DNA from: Actinomycetota bacterium
GTDB taxonomy: Bacteria > Actinomycetota > Humimicrobiia > Humimicrobiales > Humimicrobiaceae
Reading direction: 5' to 3'
Assembly: GCA_003486795.1 (NCBI GenBank)
Contig: DNFX01000169.1
Location: forward strand, 448-8,783
DNA: 8,336 nucleotides
Shown: positions 6,064-8,336 of the stretch, piece after piece
How positions within the stretch are numbered: position 1 is the first letter of the stretch
Layout of the letters: each line of letters starts with the position of its first letter
Made by a program: the position numbers and the translations under genes
Notes under the pieces: generated by a model
Databases searched by the model: none
What the model was told of the DNA's origin: nothing
The model's input: the letters and a program-made list of their open reading frames with translations, nothing else

Positions 6064-6878
6064 TGGCCTCCTCAAGAAAAAGTGTTAAGAATATTATTAT
6101 TTTAGCGATAATCGTTGTTCTCTGCCTTGTAGTGATTACTGCAAGTTTTAGGGATACTGGTGTAATCAAATCCCTCAGAGAAGGTACTCTTGATTTTTTC
6201 AAGCCTGTTCAGGAAAAATTATATACTTTTTTCCAACCTGTCATCAGAACATTTGATAATATAAAAAATTTCTTCGGTCTTTCTTCGAGAATAAAAGAAC
6301 TTGAACAGAAAAATGCTGAGCTTTTAAAAGATTATACAGAAAACATTAATCTGAAAATTGAAAATGATTCCTTGCGCAGTCTTCTTGAAATAAAACAAAG
6401 AGAAAATTATGAAACAGTGGCTGCCAAGGTGATCGGTTATAATACCGATAAATGGCAATCTGAAATCATACTTAATGTCGGTAAAAATGAAGGAGTACTT
6501 GAAGGGATGTGCGTTATCAATGAAAAAGGCCTTGCAGGGATAGTTATTCTCAGTGCAAGTAACTCATGTAATGTCAGATTGTTAAATGATCCGCAGACCA
6601 GTCTCGGTGCGAGAATACTATCGTCCAGAAGTCTCGGTATGATTGAAGGAACACAGAATAATAGTATACTTTTCAATTATATTCCAAAAAGCGATACTGT
6701 GTATCCGGGCGATATATTAATAACTGCAGAATTCGGTAAATACATACCGGAGGAGATTCTTATAGGAGCAGTGAAAAAGGTAAACAATTCTGATAAAAAT
6801 CCTTATCAGGAAATAGAGGTGGAAACTTTTGTGGATATGCGTAAGATTGAAAATGTTCTGGTAATTACTGGCTGGTAA
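6063..6878 (+). CDS. mreC: Rod shape-determining protein MreC
   Basis: Bitopic membrane protein of the elongation machinery that self-associates outside the membrane and activates PBP2/RodA. It has 271 aa, a normal length. It has a basic N-terminus (SSRKSVKN), one TM helix at about residues 10-28 and a juxtamembrane stretch. A coiled coil follows at about 74-112 (IKELEQKNAELL, ENDSLRSLLEI). The beta-rich MreC core comes next, with VAAKVIGY (119-126), NVGKNEGVLEGMCVI (138-152), GLAGIV (156-161), RLLNDPQTSLGARI (172-185), YPGDILIT (214-221) and the C-terminal strand VLVITGW. The gene starts 32 bases after mreB. No Shine-Dalgarno sequence is visible in the leader, which is all A/T apart from one C, so initiation may rely on an unstructured AT-rich leader or on coupling to mreB. 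Confidence 0.95.
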   Translation: MASSRKSVKNIIILAIIVVLCLVVITASFRDTGVIKSLREGTLDFFKPVQEKLYTFFQPVIRTFDNIKNFFGLSSRIKELEQKNAELLKDYTENINLKIENDSLRSLLEIKQRENYETVAAKVIGYNTDKWQSEIILNVGKNEGVLEGMCVINEKGLAGIVILSASNSCNVRLLNDPQTSLGARILSSRSLGMIEGTQNNSILFNYIPKSDTVYPGDILITAEFGKYIPEEILIGAVKKVNNSDKNPYQEIEVETFVDMRKIENVLVITGW

Positions 6879-6883
6879 CAGCA

Positions 6884-7393
6884 ATGAAATATTTTTTAAA
6901 AATAATACATTTTTTTATTCTTGTTTTCTTTATTATCTTTCAGATAATTTTTGGAGAACAACTTGAGATATACCATATCAGCTTTGATTTTATTCTTATT
7001 ACACTGGCAGCTGCAACACTCAGGGACGGTTTTGTAACAGGTATGATATTTGCCTTTATCTCAGGCATGATATTCGACCTGCTTTCAGGAACATTAGTAG
7101 GGGTTTCTCCCCTTATTTTTTCATTATGTGTTTTTGTTATCTGCAGACTTATAAGCACAGGATTAAAATTAAGGCTTTTAAGTTATATTTTTATTGTAAT
7201 TATAACAACTGAAATAAATATAATATTATTAAACATAATGTATTATTTATTTAATTTCCAAATGGATTTTTTGTCAGTGGTAATTGAGCTTGTTACAAAG
7301 CCATTATTTAATATATTGCTAGTTTTTATAATATTTCCTTTATTCAGGTTAAAATTCTCTGGAGAAGATACTGTTGAATATCAATTCAGATAA
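6884..7393 (+). CDS. mreD: Rod shape-determining protein MreD
   Basis: Polytopic inner-membrane partner of MreC in the elongation complex. The 169 residues are almost wholly hydrophobic. Predicted TM helices lie at about 6-24, 33-46, 49-68, 73-91, 98-123 and 136-155. The motif GFVTGMIFAFISGMIFDLLSG (residues 49-69) matches the conserved MreD glycine/aspartate signature in the third helix. The ATG at 6884 is five bases after the mreC stop and no good ribosome site is seen, so translational coupling to mreC is likely. The stop lies 20 bases inside the next gene. Assignment rests on this motif, topology, size and position after mreC, since MreD sequences diverge strongly. Confidence 0.92.
   Translation: MKYFLKIIHFFILVFFIIFQIIFGEQLEIYHISFDFILITLAAATLRDGFVTGMIFAFISGMIFDLLSGTLVGVSPLIFSLCVFVICRLISTGLKLRLLSYIFIVIITTEINIILLNIMYYLFNFQMDFLSVVIELVTKPLFNILLVFIIFPLFRLKFSGEDTVEYQFR
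7361..7367 (+). promoter_or_regulatory. Ribosome binding site supporting the TTG start of mrdA
   Basis: GGAGAAG, within the mreD coding sequence, lies six bases before TTG at 7374. No ATG, GTG or better-placed TTG precedes the membrane anchor, so this decides the start. Confidence 0.7.
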
Positions 7394-8336
7394 AAAACTT
7401 ATTTTTATCGGTTATCTGGTAATAGTGATAGTTGTCGTCCTTTCCCTGAGGTTATATTTTTTGCAGGTAATGAGCGGTGATATATATGCCCAGGCAGCAT
7501 CAGAAAATATTACAAGAACCAGATCCACTGCTGCCCCGAGAGGCAATATATATGACAGAAACGGAAAACTTCTTGTTGAAAGCATTCCCACCATCGCTGT
7601 TGCCGTAGATCCATATACCGTTCTGAACAGAGAAGACATACTGACAATTCTGAGCACAAGACTGAAAATACCATATTATGATTTGAAAAGAATGCTTGAG
7701 GAAAAAAAGACCACATATATAGACAGAGTAATAATCAAATATGATATTGATCAGGAGACTCTTGTTTATCTCAAGGAAAACAGCGCCAGTCTTCCGGGTG
7801 TGGAAATAATCAATATTTTTTTAAGACAATATAATTACGGATACCTGGCGGCACATGTTCTTGGATATACAGGGGAGATAACAGAGGAAAAGCTGAAAAT
7901 GGAAAAATATAAGACAGGATATGAAGGCGGCGATCAGATAGGACTTACAGGCATAGAGGCGCAGTATGAAGATATTCTGCAGGGAATAAAAGGTAAAATA
8001 ATTTATGAAGTAGATCCTCTCGGAAGGCCGACTGATATTATTGAACAGACAGATTACATTCCCGGAAATGACATATATATTACTATTGATATCGAACTTC
8101 AGAAATTTGTAGAGGAAACTCTTGCCACCCAGCTTGAGCAGATAAGGGAAACCAAAATAACAAATACTGACGAATATTATAAAGCAGGAGGAGGCGCTGT
8201 GGTAGTTATGGATATCAAGACAGGAGAGATTCTTGCAATGGCAAGCAATCCTACTTTTGATCCCAGTGTTTTTGTTGGCGGGATTTCCACGACAAAATGG
8301 AATGAACTTAACAAGCCTGCAAGCAGATATCCCCTG
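7374..8336 (+). CDS. mrdA: Penicillin-binding protein 2 (elongation transpeptidase), 3' truncated by window edge
   Basis: Class B PBP that cross-links lateral-wall peptidoglycan as partner of RodA. It starts at TTG and 321 codons are present to the window end without a stop, about half of a usual PBP2 of 600-650 aa. It has a short basic N-terminus and a TM anchor at about residues 9-31 (IFIGYLVIVIVVVLSLRLY). The pedestal motif APRGNIYDRNGKLL follows at 54-67, then YNYGYLAAHVLGYTGEI at 153-169, GLTGIEAQYEDILQG at 190-204, TIDIELQKFVEETL at 237-250 and GGAVVVMDIKTGEILAMAS at 273-291. The catalytic SxxK, SxN and KTG motifs should follow beyond the window edge. It overlaps mreD by 20 bases. Position after mreD argues for elongation PBP2 rather than the division paralogue FtsI. 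In Actinomycetota-type clusters rodA follows. Confidence 0.94.
   Translation, partial: MNINSDKKLIFIGYLVIVIVVVLSLRLYFLQVMSGDIYAQAASENITRTRSTAAPRGNIYDRNGKLLVESIPTIAVAVDPYTVLNREDILTILSTRLKIPYYDLKRMLEEKKTTYIDRVIIKYDIDQETLVYLKENSASLPGVEIINIFLRQYNYGYLAAHVLGYTGEITEEKLKMEKYKTGYEGGDQIGLTGIEAQYEDILQGIKGKIIYEVDPLGRPTDIIEQTDYIPGNDIYITIDIELQKFVEETLATQLEQIRETKITNTDEYYKAGGGAVVVMDIKTGEILAMASNPTFDPSVFVGGISTTKWNELNKPASRYPL

Noticed and set aside
7374..8336. Assigning the PBP as the division transpeptidase FtsI
   Set aside because: It follows mreBCD directly and has the elongation-type N-terminal arrangement; FtsI normally lies in the dcw cluster. The catalytic half is outside the window, so the call rests on the N-terminal half and context.
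1..8336. Defence system, mobile element, CRISPR array or prophage
   Set aside because: All genes are collinear housekeeping or cell-shape genes with uniform composition; no transposase, integrase, direct-repeat array or toxin-antitoxin-like pair was seen.

Overview
The window is AT-rich (roughly one third G+C by eye; AGA and ATA codons are common). It is densely packed with genes all on the + strand, the layout of an ordinary bacterial chromosomal core region. There are nine protein genes: the 3' part of valS, then folC, a small double-zinc-ribbon membrane protein, ndk, a two-helix DUF4321-type membrane protein, maf, mreB, mreC and mreD, followed by the 5' part of a penicillin-binding protein 2 gene (mrdA) that runs off the right edge. 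No tRNA, rRNA, IS element, CRISPR array or prophage signature was seen. No gap between genes exceeds about 100 bases, so there is no long unexplained stretch.

Taxonomy (inference): the base composition and the DUF4321/maf pair next to mreB look clostridia-like. The order valS-folC-(membrane protein)-ndk ... mreB-mreC-mreD-PBP2, however, is the arrangement I know from Actinomycetota such as Streptomyces. FolC also has GTNGKTS and GMGGRWDATN motifs, which I associate with actinobacterial FolC rather than the usual GTNGKGS / GLGGRLDATN. A low-GC, deep-branching actinobacterial-type lineage fits best. A Bacillota-related organism cannot be excluded.

Layout: positions 1-2848 hold valS and folC (translation and folate metabolism). 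The folC 3' end contains a probable intrinsic terminator whose 5' arm is inside the coding sequence, with a promoter-like element inside its loop. Positions 2937-3933 hold the zinc-ribbon membrane protein and ndk. Positions 3934-4024 form a regulatory-looking gap with a TATAAT box, a second copy of the promoter-like 17-mer and a perfect 9-bp hairpin. Positions 4025-4898 hold the overlapping DUF4321-type and maf genes. Positions 4999-8336 hold the rod-shape elongation cluster: MreB polymers, the MreC/MreD membrane scaffold and the PBP2 transpeptidase that inserts lateral wall peptidoglycan.

The genes are mostly housekeeping, and I found no convincing undescribed multi-gene system. The more interesting points are regulatory and start-codon details: the nested terminator/promoter, the repeated extended -10-like element, a possible AUA start for maf, TTG starts for two membrane proteins, and the uncharacterised zinc-ribbon membrane protein in the folC-ndk slot.
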